Shown here: positions 20,483 to 30,663 of the stretch, piece after piece
Numbering within the stretch: the first letter of the stretch is position 1
Layout of the letters: every line of letters starts with the position of its first letter
Assembly: GCA_964036195.1 (NCBI GenBank)
Contig: OZ038456.1
Coordinates: 7,192,001-7,256,000 of the forward strand
Source: Sphaerolaimus hirsutus
Taxonomy: Eukaryota; Nematoda; Chromadorea; Monhysterida; Sphaerolaimidae
DNA: 64,000 nucleotides
Reading direction: 5' to 3'
Program-made: the position numbers and the translations under genes
Notes under the pieces: model-generated
Seen by the model: the letters and a program-made list of their open reading frames with translations, nothing else
What the model was told of the DNA's origin: nothing
Database searches by the model: none

Positions 20483-23318
20483 ATGGCCCAAAAGAACTGG
20501 CACTTTCTCTTTCCTGCTCCTGGACAAGGCCATCCAGGATGCAGTACTCGGCCTGCTACAAACCTTCCACACCCTAACCTTCACCACTTTGCAACGCGCA
20601 AATGCACGGTTTTCAATGATGGTAGAACCATCTGTGTTAAATCGAGCCCTAGTTCCAGTCAATTTCTCACCACATGCACCTGTGGCAACTGCACCTATTG
20701 CCAGTACATTAACAGTGAAATTTATACAAATGAAAATAGCATGGGATACATATATTGCTCAGAATTAGATACTCGTGCTGATTGCAATTCTACTAATGTA
20801 GTCTATTTAATTACCTGCAATGACTGCAAATTACATTATGTCGGAGAAACATGTAGAAAATTTAAATTGCGCATTGGTGAGCACATTAGAAGCTTCAAAA
20901 AAGGTAAAATGGAAACAGAACTGGTTAAACATTTCACATTACCTGGACATACACCTAAATTTAAAATCTTGGGAATTTATGATAAAGCTAGTTTGCTAAA
21001 TGCTGAAAAAGAATGGATACTCTTATTAAATACGGCCTACCCCTTTGGTTTAAACACTAAAATCCCTGGTTATGGCACTATCAAAAAAGGTAAAATGCCT
21101 AAGTTTGCAAACAGTCCATATTTTTGTCGCCCTGTACCTAGAAATCATAGTGATCGAATCCGCACCAAAAAACGCAAACGCAAAAGATGGTCGACCGATG
21201 AAATATGTGATAAAATTTTGTCATTAAACTCTGCGGATTTTGACTATGGTTCAGTTATAAAATTCTTGAGAACATGCAAATATCAAGATTTACAAAGAAG
21301 AATTAGACATGTACATAGGCGACTTTGTGACAATTCTACTGATATGGCCATGGCCGTTCTTGGATTTCTTACCAGTAAAGGTGATCTGGATAAAAAACAA
21401 CCAAATGATTTATGTAAAAAACACTTATTTACATGTAAATTTCCGGGTGCTACAATGGACTGTATAAGACCAGCAAAATTCCTCAACAGCAAAAAATTTT
21501 GTGATAGAATATCAAGTGACTGGCTTAAACTTAATAAAATTATAGTCTGTTTTACTTATGAAAAACCCCTTTCCCACACAATATGTAATCATAACAAGGT
21601 TTTCAAATCAATCACTGAAAGGGAGCTAAAATTGATTCTGGAAAAGAGATGTGATTGTGAAAATTCAAAATTTATGGATTTGCACCATAAGCACATTGTT
21701 ACTGGTAACTTGGCCGTTTTGAATGACAGCTATCTAGAAAATGCCTTGAAATTAGGGGCTAAGTACAGATGTACTATGGATAACAGCGTTTCAGGGTGTA
21801 AAAATATGATCGTAGATTTACTTCAAAAAATAAGTATTAAATTTAATATTCAAATTACGAATGATATTATGGAAGATCTGGATAATTTCATTTCCAAAAG
21901 AACCAAGAACTGGATAGATAACTTCCCTGATATGATTGATGTTAATTACATCAAAAAAGCTTGTCAGAAACCACATGATAAATATCTAATAGCACCAGCC
22001 GACAAAGCGACGAGCAATCTGATTATAATATGCAAAAAATTTGCGGCTCAGGCAATGTGTGCTGAACTGGGTGTTTTTTGGAATAATGGTGTCATGCAAT
22101 GCAGTGGGAATGCAACTTATACCCCCGTATCAGATTAAGAAAATGACATCATCAATAAACATAATAATCTGCTCAGAAATCTAGATATTTCAATTAATAA
22201 CAAATGGCAAAGTCTGCCCAGACTTTTTCCTATACCTAAAATGCACAAAAACCCTGTTAAATTCAGATTTATAAGTGGAGGAAGTACAGCTCCAATTAAA
22301 CCAGCAGCCATCATTTTGCATCGTATTTTAAGACATTTTAAGGCACATATGAAAAACTACTGCTCAACGTTCACTCAACGTACTGGCCATGTGAAAGTTC
22401 TATTGAAATCCAGGAATTTGTGGAAAATGCTAGCAAAGGTACAGATTCAGTTCGATGTTTTAGTGGTGACTTTTCCACCTTGTACCCAAATATGTGCCAC
22501 AAAGAGATTCATGTATTCATCAAATAGCCGACAGATGTTTTTGCAATGCGGGCAAAAAATATATTGTTGTTGGATGGCAAAATTTGTGGTACAGTGATAG
22601 TATACACAAAAAACTGCTTACATTGGATAAGGAAGGTGTTATGAACCTACTTAAAACTGTACTTTCGGAATCATACTTAGTGTTTGCTAATCAACTATTC
22701 AGACAAACATCTGGTCTACCTATGGGCTGTGAATCTGCACCTAGTATTGCATGCACCAGCTTAATGTGGCGGGAAATAGAATGGGTAATGCACAACAGAG
22801 ATAAACAGAGAAAAATGTTTAGATGTTTCAGGTACATAGATGACTTATTGATATGTTATAAGAATGGGTGTGACATAGATGTTCAACAAATAGTTGGTGA
22901 AATATACCCTAGTAACCTTCCGCTTAATCGAACAGACCGTGATGGAACATCTACTGACTTCCTCGACATGACCATTGACTTTAAAAATTTGAATTGGAAA
23001 TTATATGATAAGAGACTTGATTTTAACTTCAAATGTATCACCGCAACTAATTTTAGAAGTGCTCAGGCACGTTGTGTTAAAAAGAGTACGTTTTTTGGGC
23101 ACTGGCTAAGAGCTCTAAGACTAAGCTCTAACTGGGATAACTTCGTATGTGGCATCAAACCATGTATTGAAGGGCATCAAAACAATGAATATTCTAATGA
23201 CATTTTATTTGAAGTTGCCCTGAAATGCACTACACGATATAGAAGCTTATTATGGAAATATAACATGAATTTAGATTGTGATACACTTCAAACAATTAGA
23301 AATTTAATTAGTAGATAA
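20483..23318 (+). mobile_element. Penelope-like retroelement with N-terminal GIY-YIG nuclease (permuted type), decayed
   Basis: The first ORF (20483-22138, 551 codons) has a cysteine cluster near residue 65 (CTCGNCTYC). A GIY-YIG domain follows at about residues 105-190 (VVYLITC, YVGET, R-x3-EH, then an E/N near 175-183). A linker leads into the start of the reverse transcriptase (APADKATSN). An in-frame TAA interrupts it at 22136. The RT continues in the same frame, then at least two frameshifts between about 22390 and 22540 lead to a third ORF ending at 23318. That ORF contains GLPMGCESAPSIAC, the catalytic FRYIDDLL and FLDMTI. Classical Penelope elements carry GIY-YIG at the C-terminus. 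The N-terminal order fits the permuted lineage (Hydra/Naiad/Chlamys-type). Inactive as it stands. Confidence 0.85.
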
Positions 23319-23442
23319 ATACAAATACCCGCCTTGAAACTAGTTTGGCACCATGAATGTCAAGCAAATATTGATTTGTGGCGGCAAAATTTGAATCCGG
23401 CATAAACATTTAACACATGCGTTAACACACGCACAAATCATT

Positions 23443-23535
23443 ATGCCAAAATTAGGTGTTAAACGTAAAACAACGGATACATCGACACGCAACATGTCAA
23501 GCAACGACACTACGCCGGTCGGCCCCGCCGCTCCC
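23443..23535 (+). CDS. Candidate first exon of a following Penelope-like copy
   Basis: Downstream of the RT stop, an ATG opens a 31-codon frame (MPKLGVKRKTTDTSTRN ... PVGPAAP) ending exactly at a strong donor CCC|GTAAGT. Penelope-like elements often lie head to tail with partial copies and can retain introns, so this may be the 5' coding exon of a truncated tandem unit. A host exon is the alternative. No partner exon was found. Confidence 0.35.
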
Positions 23536-23580
23536 GTAAGTTTAGGGTGTAGGTGATTAGGTAGTACGAAAGTTTTGGTG

Positions 23581-23655
23581 GTCAGTACTGATGAGACCCT
23601 GCCACCACCTCGGTAAAAAATCCCTGTCTACTGAAAAGGGTCGAAACAGGGTTCA
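23581..23655 (+). ncRNA. Possible hammerhead ribozyme motif 3' of the Penelope-like element
   Basis: CTGATGA (23588-23594) is followed at once by GACCCT. Complementary AGGGTC (23637-23642) then directly precedes GAAAC (23643-23647). This is the CUGAnGA / stem II / GAAA arrangement of hammerhead cores. CCCTGTC at 23622-23628 and CAGGG at 23647-23651 could form another stem next to a GUC. Hammerhead motifs are known from the terminal repeats of Penelope-like elements. The stem II loop of about 36 nt and an unclear stem I make activity uncertain. Confidence 0.4.
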
Positions 23656-23659
23656 GGCT

Positions 23660-24090
23660 TGGAGGTGCTGAGGGAGTGCACCATGTGAATTTTCCAAGCC
23701 TTTTTGGAACTTTTTTCTCTGCCTTTTTAGCTTATATAACAAACCTTTAATAAATGATTGAAATGTTTGGAATTCTGTGGACAGTTGTTGGTATAGATTA
23801 AACGCCGGTGCCTTTTGACTTTTTCGGAACTTTCTACACAAGGCAATTGTATTCATTTTCAAATACTGGATGATATCAGAACGTTGTAGTCAATTATCAT
23901 TTGAAATGTGAGGATAAAACGATAAAAATCTGTAACTCAGGAATAATTGCATTAAACAACCACTGAACACAAAATCAAAGTCAGCATAATCACTCCAAAA
24001 ACTACCATGACCATGCTCTAATTTATAAACTTCTCAAATATAAAATAAAAATAAAGTTCACAAAAATCTCATCTCGACATTTGAGTTGCC
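23660..24090. other. AT-rich spacer, nothing recognised
   Basis: There are no inverted repeats, splice-bordered frames or family motifs that I can support. The downstream edge is the stop codon of the minus-strand SnoaL-like gene. Confidence 0.4.
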
Positions 24091-24092
24091 GC

Positions 24093-26032
24093 TTATTGGG
24101 TGGCCGCAGCGCTGGCGTCACTGACAATTAGCCACTTTCCATCCACCTTCTTGCAGACCGTCACAAACCTGTGACGCTATCAATTGGGAATTGGTATGCT
24201 GCATTTCGTCACTGTTGTCTGTTGCATCTGATCGATTCACAAATACGTGAATCGTATTTGCTTGAATAATACCCCCTTTAATTACCCACTCCCCCCTCTC
24301 TGGAAAATTTCCAGCCACCAGCCTTTACAAGATGAGTGAGGAAAAATATACCACCCTTGAATAATTCTCTCTTAAGGCATTTGATCAATTTGGACGATCA
24401 AATTAAACAAAAATGGTATGAGTTTGTGTTCATTAAGCATATGTTGTGGAAGACTTGATATACCCAAACGTGCTTGAAAATTGTTACGAAATAACAATTC
24501 AACAAAAACAAAATGAATGACGAATAATTCCCCCCTCGAATAGTTCCAGCTCAAAAATGTCAGACGTAAAAATGATTTCCCCGGGGGAATTATTCAAGCA
24601 AATACAGAAAAAAAACCCAGATTTGTCCGTGTTTTGAGTTCCAAACGTGCCACCCACCAAAAAGTTTGATTCTTCCCATCATAAGGCATGTCATACTCTC
24701 CCCTGGCCAGCATGAGTCCATTGCCCAAATCGACATAATCATCATTTTTGGGTGCCCACGTCAAGGTGGCCGGGTCTGGGCCCTTTGACACCATTGCCTG
24801 CATTCCAGCCGCAATTGCTGTGTGTTGGGCAGTTTTGTTAGTGATGTAAAAGCCCTAAATGTCAAGAAAACATGTCTTTGTAGGTTGAATATTAATAGCA
24901 CCAGAGAAGTGATGTGAAAAGCGCCAGGACTGTGTGTGTCGCCAAGCGCCAAAAGCGCCATGGCTCTTTTTGCTTTGGCGCCATGGCGCTTTTACATCAC
25001 TATACCAGAGCCTCCAGCAGAGTTGTTAAGAGTGCTAAACTTTTTTCAAAGTATACATAAATGTAAAGTATTTATTTTTTTACTCACCCCTTGAATCAGA
25101 AAATGTAAGATAAATTTCTTTACTTTTACTCATGAGTAAATGTGAGTAAATATTCGTCCCCCAATGTAATGTGAGTATTTTTGAGGAATCTCACCCCAAT
25201 TTTCACTCAAACTCATTAATTTTCATATTTTGTTGTTGCATATTTTAAGCAAATTTTGGCTAGATATGGGCTTATATATTCATTTTCGACTTTTTTGCCT
25301 ATTTCTAGCATATTCCCTAATTTTATTTCCTTATATGCCTTCAAAAATCGATATAAAAGACTCAAAAAACATTCTCTGAAATACGTTTTCTGTACTTGTG
25401 TACTCTCAAAAAGTATACGTAAAAGCGAGTACTGGAACTTTATCTGAAGGAAAAATTTATGTTTTTACTCTGTATTCGAGTATACATATTTATCGAGTAA
25501 AAGTACATTCATTTTAACAACTATGGCCTCGAGGGATTCCAACACAGCAGACCTTGCTTACATTGACCACATTTTAAACAGTGCTGGTTGTGAGAAGAAA
25601 CATGCAAAGAGTCAATCACAAATTCACAGGTTATGCATTTATGCATGAGTTTAGGTTCTTGTGTTCCTTCTTGTGGGGGTACACATTAGCAGCCTACCTG
25701 CCCTGCCCCTGAAAATATTACATCCCTGCCACATCAGGGTGCCATCCTCCACGTAAAGAGCTGCAACTGCGTTGTAATCTTTGGCGATCAGGGGGCACTC
25801 CCAGATCCTGTAAAAAGCACTGTAAAATGTCAAATGTCATGCAAAGTGTCAAAAGTCATGGAAAATGCCCTGAAAATGGCAACTCGGTTGTCATTTTGCA
25901 TGGCATTTTCCATGATTTTTGACACTTTAAATGAGATTTGACATTTTACAGAGCATTTTACAGGGTCTGGGATTGGCACCAGGCCAGCTTGGAACTTTGA
26001 CACAACATGTTCAGTGTAATCTTCCTTGAGAC
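24093..26032 (-). CDS. SnoaL/NTF2-like (DUF4440-type) small protein, exon split by a MITE
   Basis: Minus-strand exons: 26032-25980 (DYTEHVVSKFQAGL), then 25788-25698 (IAKDYNAVAALYVEDGTLMW) after a MITE, then 24817-24658 and 24168-24093. Phases agree at the AG/GT borders (CAG|GTAGG; CACAG|CAATT; TTTTTG|GTGGGT; CACAG|GTTTG). The C-terminal exon gives FVTVCKKVDGKWLIVSDAS and TAA. The order of motifs matches small cystatin-like-fold NTF2/SnoaL proteins: AGxxxxxDxxxVAxLYxxDxTLM, a GxGL...RGEYxM strand and VxxCKKVDGKWLIV. Such proteins are about 130 residues long, and here about 126 are visible. Enzymatic role unknown; probably cytosolic. The start codon exon was not found. MITE 25792-25979 sits inside coding sequence, so the allele may be disrupted. 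Confidence 0.8.
24250..24609. repeat. Eroded CCGTATT-family element in the last intron of the SnoaL-like gene
   Basis: CGTATTTGCTTGAATAATACCCCC on the left is mirrored by GAATTATTCAAGCAAATAC on the right. CCCCCTCGAATAGTTCC-type phrases lie between them. It falls wholly between exons 24168-24093 and 24817-24658. Confidence 0.6.
24839..25002. mobile_element. GCGCC hAT-like MITE in SnoaL-like gene intron
   Basis: An outer TAGTGATGTAAAAGCCC start is followed by an inner copy beginning AAGTGATGTGAAAAGCGCC at 24907 and ending ACATCACTA. The inner copy is flanked by CACCAGAG (24899-24906) and TACCAGAG (25003-25010), an 8-bp duplication with one mismatch. Confidence 0.65.
25018..25525. mobile_element. 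hAT-like element CAGAGTTGTTAA ... TTAACAACTATG
   Basis: The ends are inverted repeats. The flanks GCCTCCAG (25010-25017) and GCCTCGAG (25526-25533) are an 8-bp duplication with one change. The interior consists of GAGTAAA/TACTC phrases. It lies in the SnoaL-like gene intron and has no transposase. Confidence 0.75.
25792..25979 (-). mobile_element. Palindromic MITE inserted in a coding exon of the SnoaL-like gene
   Basis: On the gene strand it begins GTGCCAATCCCAGACCCTG and ends GATCTGGGAGTGCCCC, bordered by CTG on each side (25982-25980 and 25791-25789). Removing the element and one CTG joins GGC CTG to ATC GCC and restores the SnoaL N-terminal motif. The element is 188 bp, close in size and sequence to the 189-bp copy at 15799. 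With CTG as the duplicated triplet the right border lacks AG. The nearest AG inside the element (GGGAG|TGCCCC) would leave three extra codons in frame. Confidence 0.8.
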
Positions 26033-26121
26033 CTGTGGGGTAGAGATCAGAGGTTTAACGCAATTGTGTGTTTTAGAGGTAGAGAAACGATTTTAGGTGA
26101 TATGTTTTTATTGAGCAATTT

Positions 26122-26875
26122 CCACTTTTCATCCCATACGGTTTACATGCTCACGGTTTACATGTCATTCTGTGTCACTTTACTAGCTACGTGTGACACT
26201 CTACTTGCCACTCTACTGTGCCAGTTTTCATCCAAAGTATGTCACTTTACTTGCTATAAGTGTGCCTCTTTTCAAGCCAAACTTGTGTGTTTTGTGCCAA
26301 TTTACACTTTACATGAAATGTGGCATACCATATTTCTTCTAATAGAGGGGCGGGTCTCCAATAAAAAGTACATACATAGTAAAACTGCTGGAAGCACTGA
26401 TGATGTCAGACAGTTCCATCATTTTATATGATGAAAACAATGTAGTAAAAATTTTGATATTGTTGTTTTTTAAGATATATTGAATTCTATCTAACTGTTT
26501 CAAATGATGCCTGTAAAATGACTGTAAAATGTTGGCTGAACTTGAAGAAAAAAGTGTCTGAAAAAATGGCGAAAAAATAGAAAGGCGGACTCCAATAAGA
26601 AGGGTGGGTAAAAAAGTTGATAAAACAATAGGAGGGCGGCCTTCTATCAGGAAAAGTACGGTATTTATCTGGCATTTCAGTGGCTTGTAAACCATAATAC
26701 TTTGGCACGTAAACTGTTATACTCTGGGATGAAAAGTGTCACATAAGTTTGGCATTCAAAAACATGTCTGGGGCTTGACAACCGTACCTTTTAGCACGTA
26801 AAACAGAGCATTTTAGATGAAAACCGTGAGCATGTAAACCGTTAGGGATGAAAAATTGAACACACTCTTTTTGAG
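26122..26875. mobile_element. Inverted-repeat element with GGTTTACATGCTCACGGTTT ends
   Basis: TTTCATCCCATACGGTTTACATGC on the left is mirrored by GCATGTAAACCGTTAGGGATGAAA on the right, with CTCACGGTTT/AAACCGTGAG beside them. A TA-flanked element (26328-26661) is nested inside. No duplication could be fixed at the outer edges. Confidence 0.55.
26328..26661. mobile_element. CCATATTTCTTC subfamily of the TA-flanked element
   Basis: The left end CCATATTTCTTCTAATAGAGG and right end CTATCAGGAAAAGTACGG lie between TA dinucleotides. The interior has TCTCCAATAAAAAG and its mirrored phrase AATAAGAAGGGTGG rather than long G tracts. Confidence 0.55.
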
Positions 26876-26879
26876 GTGT

Positions 26880-27405
26880 CTAAAAGATTCCTTATTTTAA
26901 CTTACCCATTGTTTTTTCTTTCCTTCTTAGAGTTTATTGAGTTAGAAATCTGCAGTCAGTCCCGAATCTGTGAATTATGAATGAATATGAACATAAAAAT
27001 GAATGTTTAGAAAGCCACACATTGAGAACCAAGAACAGTGGGGAATCCATAGAACAATGTGTTCTTTTTTGGTGAGCGGAACACAAAACGCCTCAGTAAA
27101 AAAAGGAAATATTTCTTGTAAAGGTTGAAGAATTGAATAAGTGGAGATTGAAAATTAAAAAGTTTTGATGCCGCAAAATTTAATTAGGTATGCTATGATT
27201 ATGCCACAAGAAAGGGGATAGGGAAATTTAAAAAATGTTGATGAAGCTAAAACTTTGTCATATTTAGATCCGTAAATGCGCATGAAACTATTTATTTACG
27301 GTGGTTTGATTTCAGCTGCTGCAAAATATGACTATGATGAAATAGCGAAACAGCACCTAGAAATTTTTCCTATTATAATAATCGAAGCGTCGACTGAAAA
27401 CATAA
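26880..27405. other. AT-rich spacer, nothing recognised
   Basis: I see no splice-bordered reading frame, paired termini or tandem repeat in this stretch. Confidence 0.4.
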
Positions 27406-27410
27406 ACATA

Positions 27411-27858
27411 CCGTATTACCTCGAATTAACCCCCCCCCCTTGAATTAACCCCCCCCCCCCCCCACGAAATACCCCCCTAAAATTCGGCTGAGGAAATAAT
27501 AAACCCCCCCCCCCCTCGAAATACCCCCCCTAGAATTAAGTGTAAAGAGAATGTACATGACAAATACCGCAGTTTGTGATCTGTACAATGCAGAACACAC
27601 GTTAAAACTGATGGTTGACTTATGTTAGGGTAGGGTTTATGTCTACATACAGTTATATATGCCTATAAACAGATAAACATCCATGTAATTGTTCAATTGT
27701 TCTACGTCTGAGTATGGGGAATTTCCGAAAATTTCTGGCGAAATAATAGACCCCCCCCCCCTCGAATAAACCCCCCCCCCCCTTCGAAGTATCCCCCCCC
27801 CCCTCAAATTTTGCTGGCGAAATAATAAACCCCCTGGGGGTATTTCGAGGTAATACGG
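27411..27858. mobile_element. TA-flanked CCGTATTACCTCGAATTAACCCC element, complete
   Basis: The terminal inverted repeats CCGTATTACCTCGAA and TTCGAGGTAATACGG are flanked by TA. The C/G tracts at both ends reach 8-15 bases. The interior carries the GTACATGACAAATACCGCAG phrase shared by other copies. Confidence 0.75.
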
Positions 27859-27868
27859 TAAACATTTA

Positions 27869-28401
27869 CCGTATTTCTTCTGATAGAAAGGAACCCTTCT
27901 ACTTCTTTTCTCAACCATATTTCACCCGCCCTTCTATTGGGTAGACCCTTTTATTAGAAGCCACCCTTCTAATTTTTTCGCCATTTTGGGTGCCAATTTT
28001 TATTGACCAATAGCCAAAGTTCTACTAAAGCAGCGTTTATACGCCTTTCTGTGACGATAGGGACTTTCACATTTTTCTTGATGTCACAGAAATTCGTGTA
28101 AACGTTGCTTACGGTTTTTCAAAGTCCTTAAGGTTCACAGACGATCAATTGAGTGACGCTTCATTTGAATAGTTCATCCAACACTTGGTCTTAAAATAGC
28201 ATCGAAACAATAGATCAAAGCCACTAAATAACAACGTCAGTTAGCATTTTTCATTTTTATGCATTTGGTACAATTCCAGCAGTTTTTGACCCTTCTATTC
28301 GAAGCTGCCGTTTTATTTATTTTGTGGCCCGAATAACCTCAAAGAGTGTATTGGATATGCCGTTGTGCTCGAAATCCGCCTTTCTATTAGAAGAAATACT
28401 G
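27869..28401. mobile_element. CCGTATTTCTTCTGATAGAAGG subfamily element, TA flanked
   Basis: The left end is CCGTATTTCTTCTGATAGAAAGG and the right end is CTATTAGAAGAAATACTG, with TA outside. The interior CTTCTATTGGG and ACCCTTCTAA phrases replace the G tracts of the main family. It abuts the preceding element with only a few bases between. Confidence 0.65.
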
Positions 28402-28412
28402 TATGTGATGTA

Positions 28413-29055
28413 TAACGATGGCAAAAAAAAGATTTGAAAATTTGTAATGAAAAAATACAGAAATAAATCGATTTTTTTGAGAGAAAAAATCGAAAATTTG
28501 AAAATTCAAAAACTTTTTCGAATTTTTGACTTTTTCCACTATTTTTGGCAACAAATGTGTAAAAATGCAGGAACGCAGTTCAAAACATCATGCTTACATG
28601 AATATATTTGTAGCGGCAGAACCAAAAAATTACAGTCTGTACTGCGGTAACGGAAGGCTGTTAAGCCGAGATTAGAGCTCAGCGTGATTTTGATGTAAAA
28701 TGATGTCAAAAAATAAATTACATAAGTGTGGATCATGCTACAGGTCTACATTTTTTTATGGATAATATATGAATCAATACCTTAACGTGTTTAATGCTGA
28801 GTGTTATCAGCGACAGCTAGAGCGAATTGAAAAATTCAATTTTTATCACGTTACATCATCATTTTACGTCAGGGAACTAATTTCACATTTTATGTCAATG
28901 GTTGCATGCAATGCTTAAAGCGTGAAAGTGTATTCAAAATTCACCAGAAAAATTAAAAAAACTATTTTCGGTAAAAATTTGATATTAGAAAAGTTGTTTT
29001 AGAAAAAAACACTTGAAAATTTAAATACTTTTGTCCAGAGGGTTTGCCATCGTTA
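28413..29055. mobile_element. hAT-like element TAACGATGGCAAA, perfect 8-bp TSD
   Basis: The ends TAACGATGGCAAA and TTTGCCATCGTTA are flanked by a perfect duplication GTGATGTA (28405-28412, 29056-29063). The subterminal regions are rich in AATTTTCGAAAATT. It is the same family as 32142-33391. Confidence 0.85.
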
Positions 29056-29427
29056 GTGATGTACTTGAATACAACATTAATCACCAGTTATTTATCAACG
29101 TTACAAAACTGGTCGCTGTTTTCGGACCGCAAAATTCTGGCAAACTGACAGAAAAAACCATGTGATTTAATGCGATTGACAGGAATGTATTTAGTGGCAA
29201 ACATTTTTGAAGAAAAAAAGAAATTGGTAATTTGTGTTGCCGGCCAGGTACTTTCTGAACACCAGTTATTAAACATGGAAAATTACATTTTAAAATGATT
29301 GCGATAATCCACAATTTGCTTTAAAGCTATGCAATTTTTGCCGTTGGAAAATGATCAATCTTCATGTGTATCTTTAATCTTTATCCATATTTGTCATGCC
29401 AAAATACTTGCTTCCCTTTTGGAACTG

Positions 29428-29647
29428 GGGGCAGTTCCGCAAATTGAGAAGTGAAAAGTAAAATGGCAAAAGCGAAGTGAAATGAGACGTAAAATGGCAA
29501 AAGCGAAGACAAATTTCTACTCTTTGTATGCTTTACTTCAGTTTTGCCAATTTACTTGCCAATTTACTTACCATTTCACTTCGCACTCCTCATTTTACTT
29601 CATTTTTGCCATTTCACTTCTCACTTTTCAATTTGCGGAACTGGCAC
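29428..29647. mobile_element. CTG-flanked palindromic MITE, AAGTAAAATGGC subfamily
   Basis: GGGGCAGTTCCGCAAATTGAG on the left is mirrored by CAATTTGCGGAACTGGCAC on the right, with CTG at 29425-29427 and 29648-29650. The arms repeat AAATGGCAAAAGCGAAG and its complement. The ends are related to the TCCCAG family, so the two share a superfamily with CAG/CTG target triplets. Confidence 0.7.
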
Positions 29648-29731
29648 CTGATTTCCATTTACCTAAAGCTGAAGTTTTCACAGATAAAATATGGTCATGA
29701 CCCATGACTGAAAAAAGAGACTACATGAATA

Positions 29732-30127
29732 CCGTATTTCTTCGATTTTATTGACTGTTCATTTACATTGCCTTGCTCGTTTACATTGTCGGGTCTGCGG
29801 GGCATCCGAAAAATACATTGCCATGTTCAAATACATTGGCGTATGAAAATATAGATGTTGCGTTATCATAATCATCACTTAATGTTTGCCGCTCTAAGGT
29901 GTCTAACAAGTCTACTACTGGAAAATTTACCTAATTTATGATGAACACCAAGTGTAATTTTCATTATAGTTGAACCACATTCATATCTAATTAAGAAATG
30001 CGCATGGAATATAGATTGTGGGATAAACATGGCCATGTTCATTCACTTTGCCGTGCTCGTTTACATTGCCCCCCAAAATGGCTTATGAAACAATACATTG
30101 GCGGTCAATAAAATCGAAGAAATACGG
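29732..30127. mobile_element. CCGTATTTCTTCGATTTTATTGAC subfamily element, TA flanked
   Basis: The ends CCGTATTTCTTCGATTTTATTGAC and AATAAAATCGAAGAAATACGG are mirrored, with TA on each side. The interior phrases TTCATTTACATTGCC and ACATGGCCATGTTCA repeat. It shows that the outer 15 bases are conserved while the interior differs completely from the G-tract form. Confidence 0.7.
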
Positions 30128-30441
30128 TATGTATCAAAGCACAATTTTTCACGTTTTTGTACAGGTGCAACACAATGTTTTGTAATTTTTGGTTGTCAAA
30201 TTTACAGCAGTACAGAACTGAATTGCTATCTGTTTACTTTGGCCGGTATGCACGCTGAAATATAGTTATGTTTATGTTTACACTGTAGTTATGCACTGTA
30301 AGCTATGGCAGTGCGCAGTGGTAGTAGCTTTGTAACTGCATTGTTTGAATTGAAGCTTTTGCTATGAATAAAATTACATATCCAAACAGACCAAGCATTG
30401 TGAAAATACCATATTCTGGGACACTGTAACTGTGTAATCAG

Positions 30442-30663
30442 TAGTGATGTAAAAAGCGCCAGGACCCCAGGACTTTGGCGCCAAGCGCCAAAAGCGCCAC
30501 GGCGCTTTTTCATGTACGGCGCCAGGCGCCAGTGGCGTCACACGGCTTTAGCGCCAAGCGCCAGAAGCGCCACGGCGCTTTTCTGGGTTGAAGCGCCAAG
30601 CGCCAATGGCGCCAGAGGGTGATGGCGCCAAGCGCCAGCGGCCAGAAGCGCCCGCGCCAACAA
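30442..30663. mobile_element. GCGCC hAT-like MITE, right end lost
   Basis: It starts TAGTGATGTAAAAAGCGCCAGG and continues as GCGCCAAGCGCCAGAAGCGCC units to about 30663. No CATCACTA end follows. Confidence 0.6.
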
